Assembly (NCBI RefSeq): GCF_017592395.1
Contig: NZ_JAGFOU010000002.1
Location: 100,206 to 164,205, forward strand
Origin: Actinomyces bowdenii
GTDB taxonomy: Bacteria; Actinomycetota; Actinomycetes; Actinomycetales; Actinomycetaceae
Length of the DNA stretch: 64,000 nt
Reading direction: 5' to 3'
Under the pieces are notes generated by a model. The model worked only from the letters and a program-made list of their open reading frames with translations. It was not told the origin of the DNA and searched no databases. Numbering within the stretch: the stretch's first letter is position 1; each line of letters opens with the position of its first letter. The position numbers and the translations under genes were made by a program. Below, one piece after another: positions 41,768 through 50,352 of the stretch.

Positions 41768-42403
41768 ATGATGGGGATGACTGAGCGGGCTGCTGGGCGG
41801 GTTCTCGCCGCGATGAGTGCGGTCGGATTGGCACTGGGGCTGGCGGGCTGCCAGCTCACGGGAGGAGGCAGCGATGATGCGGCGTCGTCACCTGCTGCCT
41901 CCGGGGCCGGCAGCGCAGGTGCGGGTACGAGCGAGGCTGGTGGCGAGGGCGGGGGAGCGCCGGGGAATCTCGGCTCCTATGAGACGACCGTTGAAGGGAA
42001 TGCGGCCACCGTCACCCTCAACTCGGTCGGTGGCACGGGGAGCACGATCACCGTCACATTCACCGTGACGAATAATGACCCGGACGATGACATGTGGGTC
42101 TATGAGACCTTCTCCGACGGTGATGACTCCGTTCCGCAGGCGGAGGGAAAGCCCTCCCCCGGAGGGGTATCCAATAATGCCGACGGGCTCACGCTCACCG
42201 AGTCGTCCTCCTCGACGGTCTACCGGGTGGCCTATGACGGCAACGGGGGCTGCCTGTGCTCCGGCCCCTTATCGGAGTATGTGAAGCCGGGGAACTCCCT
42301 GGTCCTGCAGGCGACCTTCGCCGGCGTTCCTGCCGAAGCCTCCACGGTCACGGTCGCCATCCCCTCGGGTGGCACCTTCAGCAATGTGACGGTGACCCGA
42401 TGA
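41768..42403 (+). CDS. Secreted lipoprotein, partner of OmpA-domain protein (copy 1)
   Basis: This 211-residue protein has a signal peptide and lipobox LAGC (lipidated C28), a Gly/Ser/Ala-rich linker to about residue 65, and a beta-rich domain with TVTLNSVGG, TVTNNDPDD and GGCLCSGPLSEY. The sequence pattern resembles small Ig-like (DUF4352-type) domains, but this is a guess. GGAGG lies 7 bases before the ATG. Its stop overlaps the OmpA-domain gene (ATGA). It is paralogous to 43319-44071, sharing the CLCS motif and an almost identical C-terminal plan. Confidence 0.75.
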   Translation: MMGMTERAAGRVLAAMSAVGLALGLAGCQLTGGGSDDAASSPAASGAGSAGAGTSEAGGEGGGAPGNLGSYETTVEGNAATVTLNSVGGTGSTITVTFTVTNNDPDDDMWVYETFSDGDDSVPQAEGKPSPGGVSNNADGLTLTESSSSTVYRVAYDGNGGCLCSGPLSEYVKPGNSLVLQATFAGVPAEASTVTVAIPSGGTFSNVTVTR

Positions 42404-43104
42404 GACCGGGGACGCTCAGGGCATCGGCGCGCGATGGCCGGCGCCGGTGTGGCCGCGCGCGCCTGCCGCTCCTGCCGGGTGCTGCCGTCCTCGCCGTGAG
42501 CGCGCTCGTCCTCGCCTCGCCCGCCGCGGCTGCCTCCACGCCCTCTGCGCTGAGCGGCGCGGCCGGTGCCTCGTCGGGGGAGGCCTCTCCGACGCCGTCG
42601 GGCAGCGGGAGGGTCGAGAGGATCCCTCCTGAGAGCACCGGCCCGGGCATCCCCCGAACCGCGGACCTCATCGTGCGCGCGATGGAGCCGGTCTCGCGGA
42701 AGGGCAGTGCCGATAGTGCGGTGACCTACTCCTCCCACGGCTCGACGACGACGGCCTCCCTGTCCGGGGATGTCAACTTCGACGTCGATTCCGCGACGCT
42801 CACCGAGCGTGCCAAGGAGGTGCTGGACGGGATTGCCGAGGGTTGGGGGAGCAGGCCACCGGCCTCGGTGACGGTGGTGGGGCACACTGATTCGGTGGCT
42901 GATGATGGGCATAACCAGACCCTGTCCGAGCAGCGGGCGCAGGCGGTGGCCGAGTACCTGACCTCCAAGGCGCCCTCCGTGACGGTGGAGTCCTCGGGCA
43001 AGGGTGAGAGCGAGCCGGTGGCCAGTGAGACCAAGGAGGATGGCTCGGTCAGTGAGGAGGGCAAGGCCGCCAACCGCCGCGTGGAGATCACCTGGCAGCA
43101 GTAG
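42400..43104 (+). CDS. Secreted OmpA-domain peptidoglycan-binding protein (copy 1)
   Basis: This 234-residue protein has a basic N-terminus, a hydrophobic signal ending SPAAAAS (about 45), a variable linker, and a C-terminal OmpA/MotB domain (about 118-234). Landmarks are GDVNFDVDSATL, VVGHTDSVADDGHNQTLSEQRAQAV and ANRRVEITWQQ. Such domains bind peptidoglycan non-covalently. Its C-terminal half is nearly the same as 44068-44748. It is translationally coupled to the lipoprotein upstream, so the two may form an envelope complex. Confidence 0.85.
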   Translation: MRPGTLRASARDGRRRCGRARLPLLPGAAVLAVSALVLASPAAAASTPSALSGAAGASSGEASPTPSGSGRVERIPPESTGPGIPRTADLIVRAMEPVSRKGSADSAVTYSSHGSTTTASLSGDVNFDVDSATLTERAKEVLDGIAEGWGSRPPASVTVVGHTDSVADDGHNQTLSEQRAQAVAEYLTSKAPSVTVESSGKGESEPVASETKEDGSVSEEGKAANRRVEITWQQ

Positions 43105-43114
43105 GAGGCATCGT

Positions 43115-43242
43115 GCGCCGTCGGCCGTCTCCCCGCGTGGGAGGCGGCTGACGACGCGTCTGCGGGCAGTGCCCGGGCTCTCCCCGTGGACCCGTGAGGG
43201 GCCCGGGCTCTATACGCTTTCTCCCCGTGGGCGCCTGCCCAT
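43115..43242 (+). repeat. Intergenic repeat module, copy B
   Basis: The 32-base block at 43117-43148 is identical to 41553-41584, and 43196-43242 resembles 41629-41674. The hairpin has two wobble pairs. It lies between the two lipoprotein-OmpA bicistrons, as expected for a duplication that included the upstream region. Confidence 0.75.
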
Positions 43243-43318
43243 ATCCCTGCCATGATGGTGGTTCTACTCTTGAGAGCGGGGCGGGCAGAGGGAGTCCGCC
43301 AGATCATGGAGGTTCGCG

Positions 43319-44071
43319 ATGATCCGCACGACGATCCGCACTGGCAGGACCACTGAGAGGGCCGAGGGCGGTGGAGCAGCCCGGCGCTCCGCCTCGCCGT
43401 CGGGTGGACGGCGCCGTCGGCTGCTGGCCGCCGTGAGTGCCGCCGCCCTGGCCGCCGGCACCCTGAGCGCCTGCTCGTTCTTCGGGGGCGGCTCGGAGGA
43501 GTCCGCCGACGGCGGCTCGCAGCAGGCCTCGAACGTCCCCGCGGCGGTCACCTCCGTGCTGGAGTCCACCCGGGCCTCGGCGGGCTCCGATGAGCCGGTG
43601 GCCATCTCGACCGAACTGCCGGTCATCGCCTCGCGGGAGAGCTCCGAGGGCAAGACGCCCCTGACCATCACCCTGAACTCCGTGACCGTGTCGGGCGGGG
43701 TGACGACCGTCCTGTTCTCCGTGACCAACACCAATACCGAGGCGGGGGATGACTGGATTCCTTGGGACAACCTGTCCGACCAGGTCAGCGGCGTCCCGCT
43801 CAACTCCGAGGGCGCGGTCAGCGACAGTGGCGGGACTAACTACAACACCGACGGCGTCACCGTCCTGGACACCACGAACAACGAGATCTACCGGGCGGCC
43901 TACGACACCGGGGGCAACTGCCTGTGCTCGCCCACCTCCGGCCTGAACATCGCACCCGGCCGGACCATGGTCTTCCAGACCTCCTTCGCCGCCCTGCCCC
44001 AGGATGTGAGCGCCGTGACGGTGACGATTCCGCTGGCCGGTTCCTTCGACAACGTGTCGGTGACACGATGA
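43319..44071 (+). CDS. Secreted lipoprotein, partner of OmpA-domain protein (copy 2)
   Basis: This 250-residue paralogue of the lipoprotein at 41768 has a long basic N-region, lipobox LSAC (C52), a Ser/Gly-rich linker and a beta-rich domain with TITLNSVTVSG, SVTNTNTEAGDD, GGNCLCSPTSGL and a closing FDNVSVTR. GGAGG lies 6 bases before the ATG, as in copy 1. The stop overlaps the next OmpA-domain gene. Confidence 0.75.
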   Translation: MIRTTIRTGRTTERAEGGGAARRSASPSGGRRRRLLAAVSAAALAAGTLSACSFFGGGSEESADGGSQQASNVPAAVTSVLESTRASAGSDEPVAISTELPVIASRESSEGKTPLTITLNSVTVSGGVTTVLFSVTNTNTEAGDDWIPWDNLSDQVSGVPLNSEGAVSDSGGTNYNTDGVTVLDTTNNEIYRAAYDTGGNCLCSPTSGLNIAPGRTMVFQTSFAALPQDVSAVTVTIPLAGSFDNVSVTR

Positions 44072-44748
44072 GCGCCCCGGGAGTCAGCAGGGCCCATCGC
44101 GGCCTGACCAGCGGTGCCTGCGCCCTGGCGGCCCTGGGGGTGGCCCTGGTCGGGATGGTGGGCCCGGCCTGGGCCGATGACGAGTCGCCCGAGGACTCCA
44201 GGGGCGGCGTGGCCACGAGGACCTCGGGCTCGGTCACCCATCCGCCTGCGATCACCGGGCAGGCCATGCCGCCCGCCTCCGTCCGGCCCGATATCACGCC
44301 GATCAGGCAGATCGTCATGCCGAGGATGGACCTCGTCCTGCGCGTGGGGGCCTCCGACGGTGCGGTGACTACGGACTCCGATGGCACGAGGACCAGGGCG
44401 ACGCTGTCGGGCGACGTCAACTTCGAGACCGACTCGGCCACCCTCACCGACCGGGCCACGCAGGTCCTCGACGAGATCGTGTCCGGGTGGGGCGGTGCTC
44501 CGCCGGAGTCGGTGACGGTGGTGGGGCACACCGATTCGGTGGCAGACGACGCCCACAACCAGACCCTGTCCGAGCAGCGGGCCCAGGCCGTGGCCGACTA
44601 CCTGACCTCCAAGGCGCCGTCCCTGAAGGTGGAGGCCTCCGGGAAGGGCGAGAGCGAGCCGGCAGCAAGCGAGACCAAGGAGGACGGCTCGGTCAGCGAG
44701 GAGGGCAGGGCCGCCAACCGCCGCGTGGAGATCACCTGGCAGCAGTGA
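44068..44748 (+). CDS. Secreted OmpA-domain peptidoglycan-binding protein (copy 2)
   Basis: This 226-residue protein has a signal peptide ending near GPAWADD (about 37), a linker, and an OmpA domain (about 110-226) nearly identical to copy 1 (GHTDSVADDAHNQTLSEQRAQAV, ETKEDGSVSEEG, NRRVEITWQQ). The N-terminal halves diverge much more. ATGA overlap with the lipoprotein gene. Confidence 0.85.
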   Translation: MSAPGVSRAHRGLTSGACALAALGVALVGMVGPAWADDESPEDSRGGVATRTSGSVTHPPAITGQAMPPASVRPDITPIRQIVMPRMDLVLRVGASDGAVTTDSDGTRTRATLSGDVNFETDSATLTDRATQVLDEIVSGWGGAPPESVTVVGHTDSVADDAHNQTLSEQRAQAVADYLTSKAPSLKVEASGKGESEPAASETKEDGSVSEEGRAANRRVEITWQQ

Positions 44749-45547
44749 TAGCGCGCTGCCGTCGTGGGCGCGGGGCGAGGGCTCTCGACGCGGCAGGCAC
44801 AGGCAGGTGGTGTGGAGAACCACAGCGTGCCTGAGGCCCTCTCGCTGGAGATGAGTGCGCTGGGAGGGCATGGTGAAAGGCTGTCGGTCCTTGGCCTGCG
44901 GATATAGAGCGGGGCATGTGGAGAGCCGTGAACGAGGTGCGGACAGACCGAGGGATCCGCGTGTACCTGGGGAGTGCATGGGTGTATCGGGGACGTATGG
45001 ATAACGGCTGCTGACAGGTGTTGAGTGCGATGAGGATCGGGCCTTAGCGGCGGGATGGTGAGGGAATTCGCGAATGTGGTGTGAGACACCGGGGCTGGGG
45101 GCGGCCGTGGGGCGAGCGCCCCTATCGACTCTCCCGGCCGTCCCTTAGGCTGATGTTGTTGGAAAGCGCCAATGGCTCCAGTTATCTCTGTAGGTTTCCG
45201 AGTCTGCTGCTGCCGTTCGAGGATGCTTCACGTCCTTTCATGATGGCGCTGAACCATGGTGTGCTTGATCGTTCACCAATATGTCCTCGTGGGGGTTCAG
45301 GGATGGGGAGAAGGGCCCGTCCAGATGGGAGGGGTATCCCATGCTGGTGCTGTCCGCCTCATGTATAGTCCCTGACAACATCACGATCGTTGCAGTTTGG
45401 TTGCGATCACCTCAAGAGTCGTGCGTCCCATCCCATACCCATTCCCAAGAGTGGTAAGGCCGTCGGCTTTGGTCGTTCTGGCTGCGTGATCAGGAGGAAA
45501 CCGGATTCTCCCCGCCGGTCGGGGGGACTGATCACAGGAGGGAAGTC
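44749..45547. other. 799-base spacer before the pilus operon
   Basis: No convincing gene is present; a 95-codon frame at 45081-45368 lacks a ribosome site and typical codon use. Composition becomes AT-richer from about 45150. TATAGT at 45364-45369 is a plausible -10 box, giving a leader of about 170 bases before the first pilus gene. The length suggests a regulatory region or an unrecognised small RNA. Confidence 0.5.
45341..45369 (+). promoter_or_regulatory. Candidate promoter of the pilus operon
   Basis: TATAGT (45364-45369) with ATGCTG 17 bases upstream; the -35 match is weak. Confidence 0.35.
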
Positions 45548-46342
45548 ATGTTCCTCACCGCGGGAATTGATCTCTCCGGGCTGGTTCCAGGCCTGAAATC
45601 GGCCGATACCCTTGACGGGGCGGTCGGCCTGATCCCAGCCTGGCCTGAGGAGGACGTGCTCATCCTCTGCGGGCCCAGAGAGGCCATGCGGGCGCCCTGG
45701 GTCGCCCGGGCCGCTCTGGAGCATGATCGCGTCGCCATCGTGACGATCCCAGGAACTCCCACTCGTCAGGCGGCCATCGCCTCCCTGGTCCTGTCCATCC
45801 CCACCAGCCACCTGGGCGTGGCGCAAGCGGTGGTCGACGCCTCGCAGAGGATCGTGTCCACCCGCGTTGCCCTGACCTCCGTGTCCCGGCTCGAGGCGGG
45901 CCGCCCGTCCATGCTCCAGCACCTGCGCAGCTTCTTCCCCGGAGCGAGTTTCGACGTCGACGTGGTCACGCGCGAGGTCACCTCCGTCAAGCCCGTGGAC
46001 TGGTCGCAGCTGCCAGTGGCGATGAGCGTGGAGGCCCGCTCTGAGCCCCCCGGCGGCGACGGCGCGATCGCCGTCGTAGCGCCACCGGCCGGCTTTCACC
46101 TGCCTGTGGACCCAGCGACCTGGAAGGCCCGCAGCTGGGTGGAGCGCTCGGCGCTTCCCGAGGCGCCCAACCGGATGGCCATCGCGCTGGCGCAGCGGGC
46201 CGGATGCAGCGGATGCCCCACCTGCGGCAGGCCTGCGGGCCCCACTGGCTGCCTGTTCTGCGGAACCGACCGCACATCCGTCGGGGCCATGAGAAGCAAC
46301 CGGCCCGTGAACCGGGCCACGACCGAAGGAGCAAGGATCTGA
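45548..46342 (+). CDS. Zinc-ribbon protein at the head of the pilus operon
   Basis: This 264-residue protein has no signal peptide. It has an alpha/beta N-terminal region (LILCGPREAM, RVAIVTIPGTPTRQAA) and a cysteine cluster CSGCPTCGRPAGPTGCLFCG near residues 218-237, a likely zinc site. I do not recognise a family. AGGAGGGAAG sits just before the ATG. Its stop overlaps cpaB by one base, so it belongs to the pilus operon and may be a cytoplasmic regulator or assembly factor. Confidence 0.7.
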   Translation: MFLTAGIDLSGLVPGLKSADTLDGAVGLIPAWPEEDVLILCGPREAMRAPWVARAALEHDRVAIVTIPGTPTRQAAIASLVLSIPTSHLGVAQAVVDASQRIVSTRVALTSVSRLEAGRPSMLQHLRSFFPGASFDVDVVTREVTSVKPVDWSQLPVAMSVEARSEPPGGDGAIAVVAPPAGFHLPVDPATWKARSWVERSALPEAPNRMAIALAQRAGCSGCPTCGRPAGPTGCLFCGTDRTSVGAMRSNRPVNRATTEGARI

Positions 46343-47079
46343 TGAACCCCCGGCAGCGCAAAGGCGTCATCCTCATCTTCTTCACCATGATCGGAGCCCT
46401 CGTCACCTTCGGGCTCGTGGCCTCCTACGTCAGCTCGGTCGCGAGCCAGGTAGGACCGATGACCACCGTCGTCACCCTGACCCGGGATGTGGAGTCCCTG
46501 ACCTCGCTGACCGAGGAGGATGTGGAGATCAAGGAGGTGCCCGAGCGGTGGGTGCCCGAGCAGGCGCTGCACACCTTCGAGGAGACGGCAGGACTGGTGA
46601 CCGCCGGCAGCTACCACAGCGGCGACATGCTCCAGAGCGGGATGCTCGAACCGCCCCCGGGCCTCCAGCCCGGCTACCGCGAGGTCGCCATCATCGTCGA
46701 CGCCGAGACCGGCGTGGCCGGGAAGGTCTCCTCGGGCGAGACGGTCGACATCATCGCCACCGTCGAGGACCCGAGCACGAAGGTCCAGGAGGCCAAGGTC
46801 GTGGTCGAGAACGCCCTTGTCATCGATGTCGGCGTGCCCACCGCGGTCAAGGAGGAGGATGCCTCCGGGAACTTCACCGATGAGGAGGGCGTCCCGGTCA
46901 CCTTCGCCCTGACCTCGCAGGACGCGCTCAAGATCGCCTACGCCGAGAGCTTCGCCGTCAAGGTGCGCCTGGCCCTGCGCGGCGAGGGGGATGACGGCGC
47001 CCTGGATCCCGGATCCACCCAGTACGGAGGTGCTGCCCAGGCGCCCGAGGCCCCTGCGGCGCCCCAGGGCGGTGAGTGA
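46342..47079 (+). CDS. cpaB: Flp pilus assembly protein CpaB/RcpC-like
   Basis: This 245-residue protein has an N-terminal membrane helix (about 9-31), then a SAF-type region (TTVVTLTRDVESLTSLTEEDVEIKEVP) and a CpaB-like beta domain with AIIVDAETGVAGKVSSGETVDIIATV. The tail is Gly/Ala/Pro-rich. CpaB is an envelope component of Tad pili. AAGGA lies upstream of the ATG, which overlaps the preceding stop. Confidence 0.85.
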   Translation: MNPRQRKGVILIFFTMIGALVTFGLVASYVSSVASQVGPMTTVVTLTRDVESLTSLTEEDVEIKEVPERWVPEQALHTFEETAGLVTAGSYHSGDMLQSGMLEPPPGLQPGYREVAIIVDAETGVAGKVSSGETVDIIATVEDPSTKVQEAKVVVENALVIDVGVPTAVKEEDASGNFTDEEGVPVTFALTSQDALKIAYAESFAVKVRLALRGEGDDGALDPGSTQYGGAAQAPEAPAAPQGGE

Positions 47080-47081
47080 GC

Positions 47082-48671
47082 ATGGCGCTGTTCATCGTCT
47101 CCCAGGACCGCGAGGTCGTCGAGCAGGTGCGGGCCACCCTGCGCGAGATCGACGCCACGACCTCGATACACGCCGTCGCCTCCTCAGAGGCCCTGCGCCT
47201 GCGGCTCCAGGACGACTCCGAGGGGCATGTCGTTCTCATCGACCTGCGCGTCAACGATGGGCTCGGGCTGGATCTGGCCCGGGAGGTCACGATGGCCTGG
47301 CCGCTGGTGGCCACCCTGCTGCTGACCACGGAGCGCGGCAACCAGATCTACGAGAACGCCCTGGAGGTGGGGGCCCGTGATGTGCTGCCACTCCCGGCCT
47401 CCCTGGAGGCCTACTCCACGCGGATCCCCTCGGCGCTGGCGTGGACGCAGGCGGCCCACCACCGCGTGGAGGGGGTGGCCATCGAGCAGCAGCGCCAGAT
47501 CGGCCGGGTCATCGCCGTCGTCGGCGCCAAAGGCGGAGTGGGAACATCACTGCTGGCCCTCCTCCTGGCCCGCGAGTTCGCCAGGCGGGCCCCCACCTGC
47601 CTGGTGGACTTCGACCTGCGCAATGGTGATCTGGCCGCCTACTGCGGGGCCAGGCCGCGGCGCTCCGTGGCGGACCTCGCCGAGGTGGGGGAGAACATCG
47701 GCCGCCGTGAGCTCGACGAGGCGAGCTTCCCCGTGCCCCACGGGATCATGCTCCTGTCGGCACCACGGCACGGCGAGGCCGGTGAGGCCATGGGGGAGGC
47801 GCAGATCCGGCGCGTCATCCAGGCCACGCGCTACCAGTACGCCGCCATCATCCTGGACTGCGGGTCCCGCCTGGATGATGTGCAGGCCGCCGCCCTGGAC
47901 TTCGCCGACGAGCTGCTCATCGTTGCCACCCCCGACATCCCCGCCCTGCGGGCCGCTCGGCGCCTGCATGAGGCCATGGAGCGGCTCGATATCGCCCGCT
48001 CCACACCGATGTCCCTGGCGCTGAACAAGGTGAGCAGGAGGGCGGAGATCCAGCCGGCCGCCGCTGGCCGCCTGACCGGCCTGGCCCTGGGGGTGGAGAT
48101 CCCTGAGGCTGAGAAGCTGCTGGAGCCGCCCATGAACACCGCCACCGTCCTGGATCAGCCGCTGGAGCCCATCTGCGAGCCGCTCTCGAAATGGGTGGAT
48201 CACAGTGCCCGTCCTCCTCAGGGGGCGCCTGCGCCCCAGGTGCAGCAGGGATTCGACGAGATCACCCGCGGCAGGAGCGCTGAGGGTGCGGAGCAGGGCA
48301 AGCGGGACCGGCGTCGGGAGAAGAGGAGGACCTGGGGGCGGCGTCGGGAGCGGGGCCAGATCCTCGCTGAGGCACCCGTGGGCTTCGCCCTGGTGACGCT
48401 GGCCGTCCTGGTGTGCATCCAGCTCGTGTTCTGGGGCGCCAGCCACCTCGTGGCCTCCAATGCCGCTGAGGACGCGGCGCGCTACTACGCCGTGGGGATG
48501 TCGCCCGGGGAGGTGCAGGCCAGGGTGGCCGACGACGTCCCCTGGGGCTGGGACGACAACCTCACCGTCGGCGCCCCCAGCGGCGATCGGGTGAGGGTGT
48601 CCCTGACGATCCCCTCGCCCTTCACCCTGCCGCCCGCCGATGCCACTGCGAGTATCCACTGGGAGCGTTGA
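47082..48671 (+). CDS. TadZ/CpaE ATPase fused to a TadE-type prepilin
   Basis: This 529-residue protein has three parts. Residues 1-125 form a receiver-like domain with D54 in VLIDLRV. Residues 140-380 form a ParA/MinD-type ATPase with deviant Walker A GAKGGVGTS (148-156), as in TadZ/CpaE pilus localisation proteins. After a charged linker (RRREKRR) comes a TadE-type pseudopilin: RERG|QILAE at 422-430, a hydrophobic helix to about 452, then an extracellular-looking region. Gly425 with Glu at mature +5 matches a prepilin-peptidase site. The frame is continuous. ATG at 47082 is preferred; GTG at 47076 overlaps cpaB. Confidence 0.85.
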   Translation: MALFIVSQDREVVEQVRATLREIDATTSIHAVASSEALRLRLQDDSEGHVVLIDLRVNDGLGLDLAREVTMAWPLVATLLLTTERGNQIYENALEVGARDVLPLPASLEAYSTRIPSALAWTQAAHHRVEGVAIEQQRQIGRVIAVVGAKGGVGTSLLALLLAREFARRAPTCLVDFDLRNGDLAAYCGARPRRSVADLAEVGENIGRRELDEASFPVPHGIMLLSAPRHGEAGEAMGEAQIRRVIQATRYQYAAIILDCGSRLDDVQAAALDFADELLIVATPDIPALRAARRLHEAMERLDIARSTPMSLALNKVSRRAEIQPAAAGRLTGLALGVEIPEAEKLLEPPMNTATVLDQPLEPICEPLSKWVDHSARPPQGAPAPQVQQGFDEITRGRSAEGAEQGKRDRRREKRRTWGRRRERGQILAEAPVGFALVTLAVLVCIQLVFWGASHLVASNAAEDAARYYAVGMSPGEVQARVADDVPWGWDDNLTVGAPSGDRVRVSLTIPSPFTLPPADATASIHWER

Positions 48672-48673
48672 TC

Positions 48674-49051
48674 ATGAGTCTTCGACAGTACCGAGCCGAC
48701 CGGCGCCACTGCGAGCGGGGATCCCTCTCCGTGGAGCTCGCGATCGCCATCCCCATCATCGTGCTCGTCACCCTGTTCGTGGTTCAGGGCTTCCTGGCAG
48801 TCTCAGTCATCTCCTCGGCGCAGACCGCCGCCCGCGATGGTGCCAGGGCCGCGATGACCCGCTCGGCCTCAGTGGAGGGCGCGGTGGCCGAGGCCCTGCC
48901 GGACTGGGTGGTCACCGAGAGTGTGAGCCGGTCCTGCCCCGGTGAGAACTGCGTGGCGGTGACGGTGCGCATGCCCGTCGGCATCCCCTGGATCACCAGC
49001 GAGGAGCTGACGGTGACGCGGAGCGCCTCCTTCCCCCGGGGGGAGTCCTGA
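48674..49051 (+). CDS. TadE-like pseudopilin
   Basis: This 125-residue protein has the basic leader and class III prepilin site CERG|SLSVEL (G16, Glu at +5), one hydrophobic helix, AARDGARAA and a short beta region with a Cys pair (SRSCPGENC). TadE-type minor pilins help start or stabilise Flp pili. GGGAG precedes the ATG. Its stop overlaps tadA by one base. Confidence 0.85.
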   Translation: MSLRQYRADRRHCERGSLSVELAIAIPIIVLVTLFVVQGFLAVSVISSAQTAARDGARAAMTRSASVEGAVAEALPDWVVTESVSRSCPGENCVAVTVRMPVGIPWITSEELTVTRSASFPRGES

Positions 49052-50352
49052 TGGCCCTGCGCGACAGGGTCCTGCGCGACCAGGACCAGCCCACGAATGA
49101 GCGCGAGAGCCTGGTCTCGGTCTACCGCAGCAGGCTCCTGGAGGAGGTCGACCTCAACGAGGTCTCGTCCCTGTCGATGCCGCAGCGCCGGGCCCGCCTG
49201 GAGCGCATGCTCTCCCGCATCCTGTCCGCCGAGGGCCCGGTGATGTCCTCCCCGGAGAGAGCCCAGCTCATCGAGCGGGTGGTCGACGAATCGGTGGGCC
49301 TGGGGATCCTCGAGCCGCTCATCGCCGACCAGAGCGTCACCGAGATCATGGTCAATGGGGCGGGGAGCATCTTCGTGGAGCGCTCCGGGCGCCTGGAGCG
49401 CCTGCCCCAGGGCTTCTCCTCCGAGGCGGAGATCTACCAGACCATCGACCGCATCGTCTCCTCGGTCAACCGCCGGGTTGATGAGTCCAGCCCCATGGTG
49501 GATGCCCGCCTGGCGGGGGGCGAGCGCGTCAACGTCATCATCCCGCCCCTGGCCCTCGACGGGCCGACGATCACGATCCGCCGCTTCCCGCGGCCCTTCC
49601 GCCTCAACGACCTCATCGCACGCCGGAGCCTGCCCGAGGACGCGGCGGCCCTCCTGGCGGCGATGGTCCGGGCGCGCCTGAACATCCTGGTCTCCGGCGG
49701 TACCGGCACGGGCAAGACGACCTTCCTCAACGCCCTGTCCGGTGCGATCCCCGAGGCCGAGCGCATCCTGACCATCGAGGACGCCGCCGAGCTCTCCCTC
49801 CAGCAGCACCATGTCGTGCGCCTGGAGGCCCGGCCCGCCAACTCCGAGGGCAAGGGGCAGGTGACGATCCGCGACCTGGTGCGCAATGCCCTGCGCATGC
49901 GGCCGGACAGGATCGTCGTCGGCGAGGTCCGTGGCGGCGAGACCCTGGACATGCTCCAGGCGATGAACACCGGTCACGAGGGCTCCCTGACCACGGTGCA
50001 TGCCAACAGCACGGCCGATGCCCTCAGCCGCCTGGAGACCCTGGCCTCCATGTCCGATGTGGCCCTCCCGGTCGACACGATCCGTGATCAGATCAACGGC
50101 GCCATCGACATCATCGTCCAGCTCGAGCGGGACTCCACGGGCATGCGGCGCGTCAGCGAGATCGCCGAGGTCACCTCCCAGCGCCGGGAGCCGTACGTGA
50201 CCCAGCCGGTCATGCGCTTCGTGCCCGGGCCCTCGCGCTCCGGGGAGGGTGAGACGCTGCGCTTCCCCCTCTCCGAGAACCTCTCCCAGCGCATGGTGGC
50301 CAAGCGCGAGCAGATCCCGCCGGCCTATGCCGGGACGCCGGGGGGTGCGTGA
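49051..50352 (+). CDS. tadA: Flp pilus assembly ATPase TadA/CpaF
   Basis: This 433-residue secretion ATPase has an N-terminal helical domain, [16 protein letters not shown], Walker [10 protein letters not shown] (216-224), the Asp box [10 protein letters not shown], Walker B with [11 protein letters not shown] and the His box [14 protein letters not shown]. It powers assembly of the Flp pilus at the inner face of the membrane. Confidence 0.96.
   Translation: MALRDRVLRDQDQPTNERESLVSVYRSRLLEEVDLNEVSSLSMPQRRARLERMLSRILSAEGPVMSSPERAQLIERVVDESVGLGILEPLIADQSVTEIMVNGAGSIFVERSGRLERLPQGFSSEAEIYQTIDRIVSSVNRRVDESSPMVDARLAGGERVNVIIPPLALDGPTITIRRFPRPFRLNDLIARRSLPEDAAALLAAMVRARLNILVSGGTGTGKTTFLNALSGAIPEAERILTIEDAAELSLQQHHVVRLEARPANSEGKGQVTIRDLVRNALRMRPDRIVVGEVRGGETLDMLQAMNTGHEGSLTTVHANSTADALSRLETLASMSDVALPVDTIRDQINGAIDIIVQLERDSTGMRRVSEIAEVTSQRREPYVTQPVMRFVPGPSRSGEGETLRFPLSENLSQRMVAKREQIPPAYAGTPGGA

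Noticed and set aside
45081..45368. A 95-codon plus-strand open frame
   Set aside because: No ribosome site, atypical amino-acid content and no recognisable motif.
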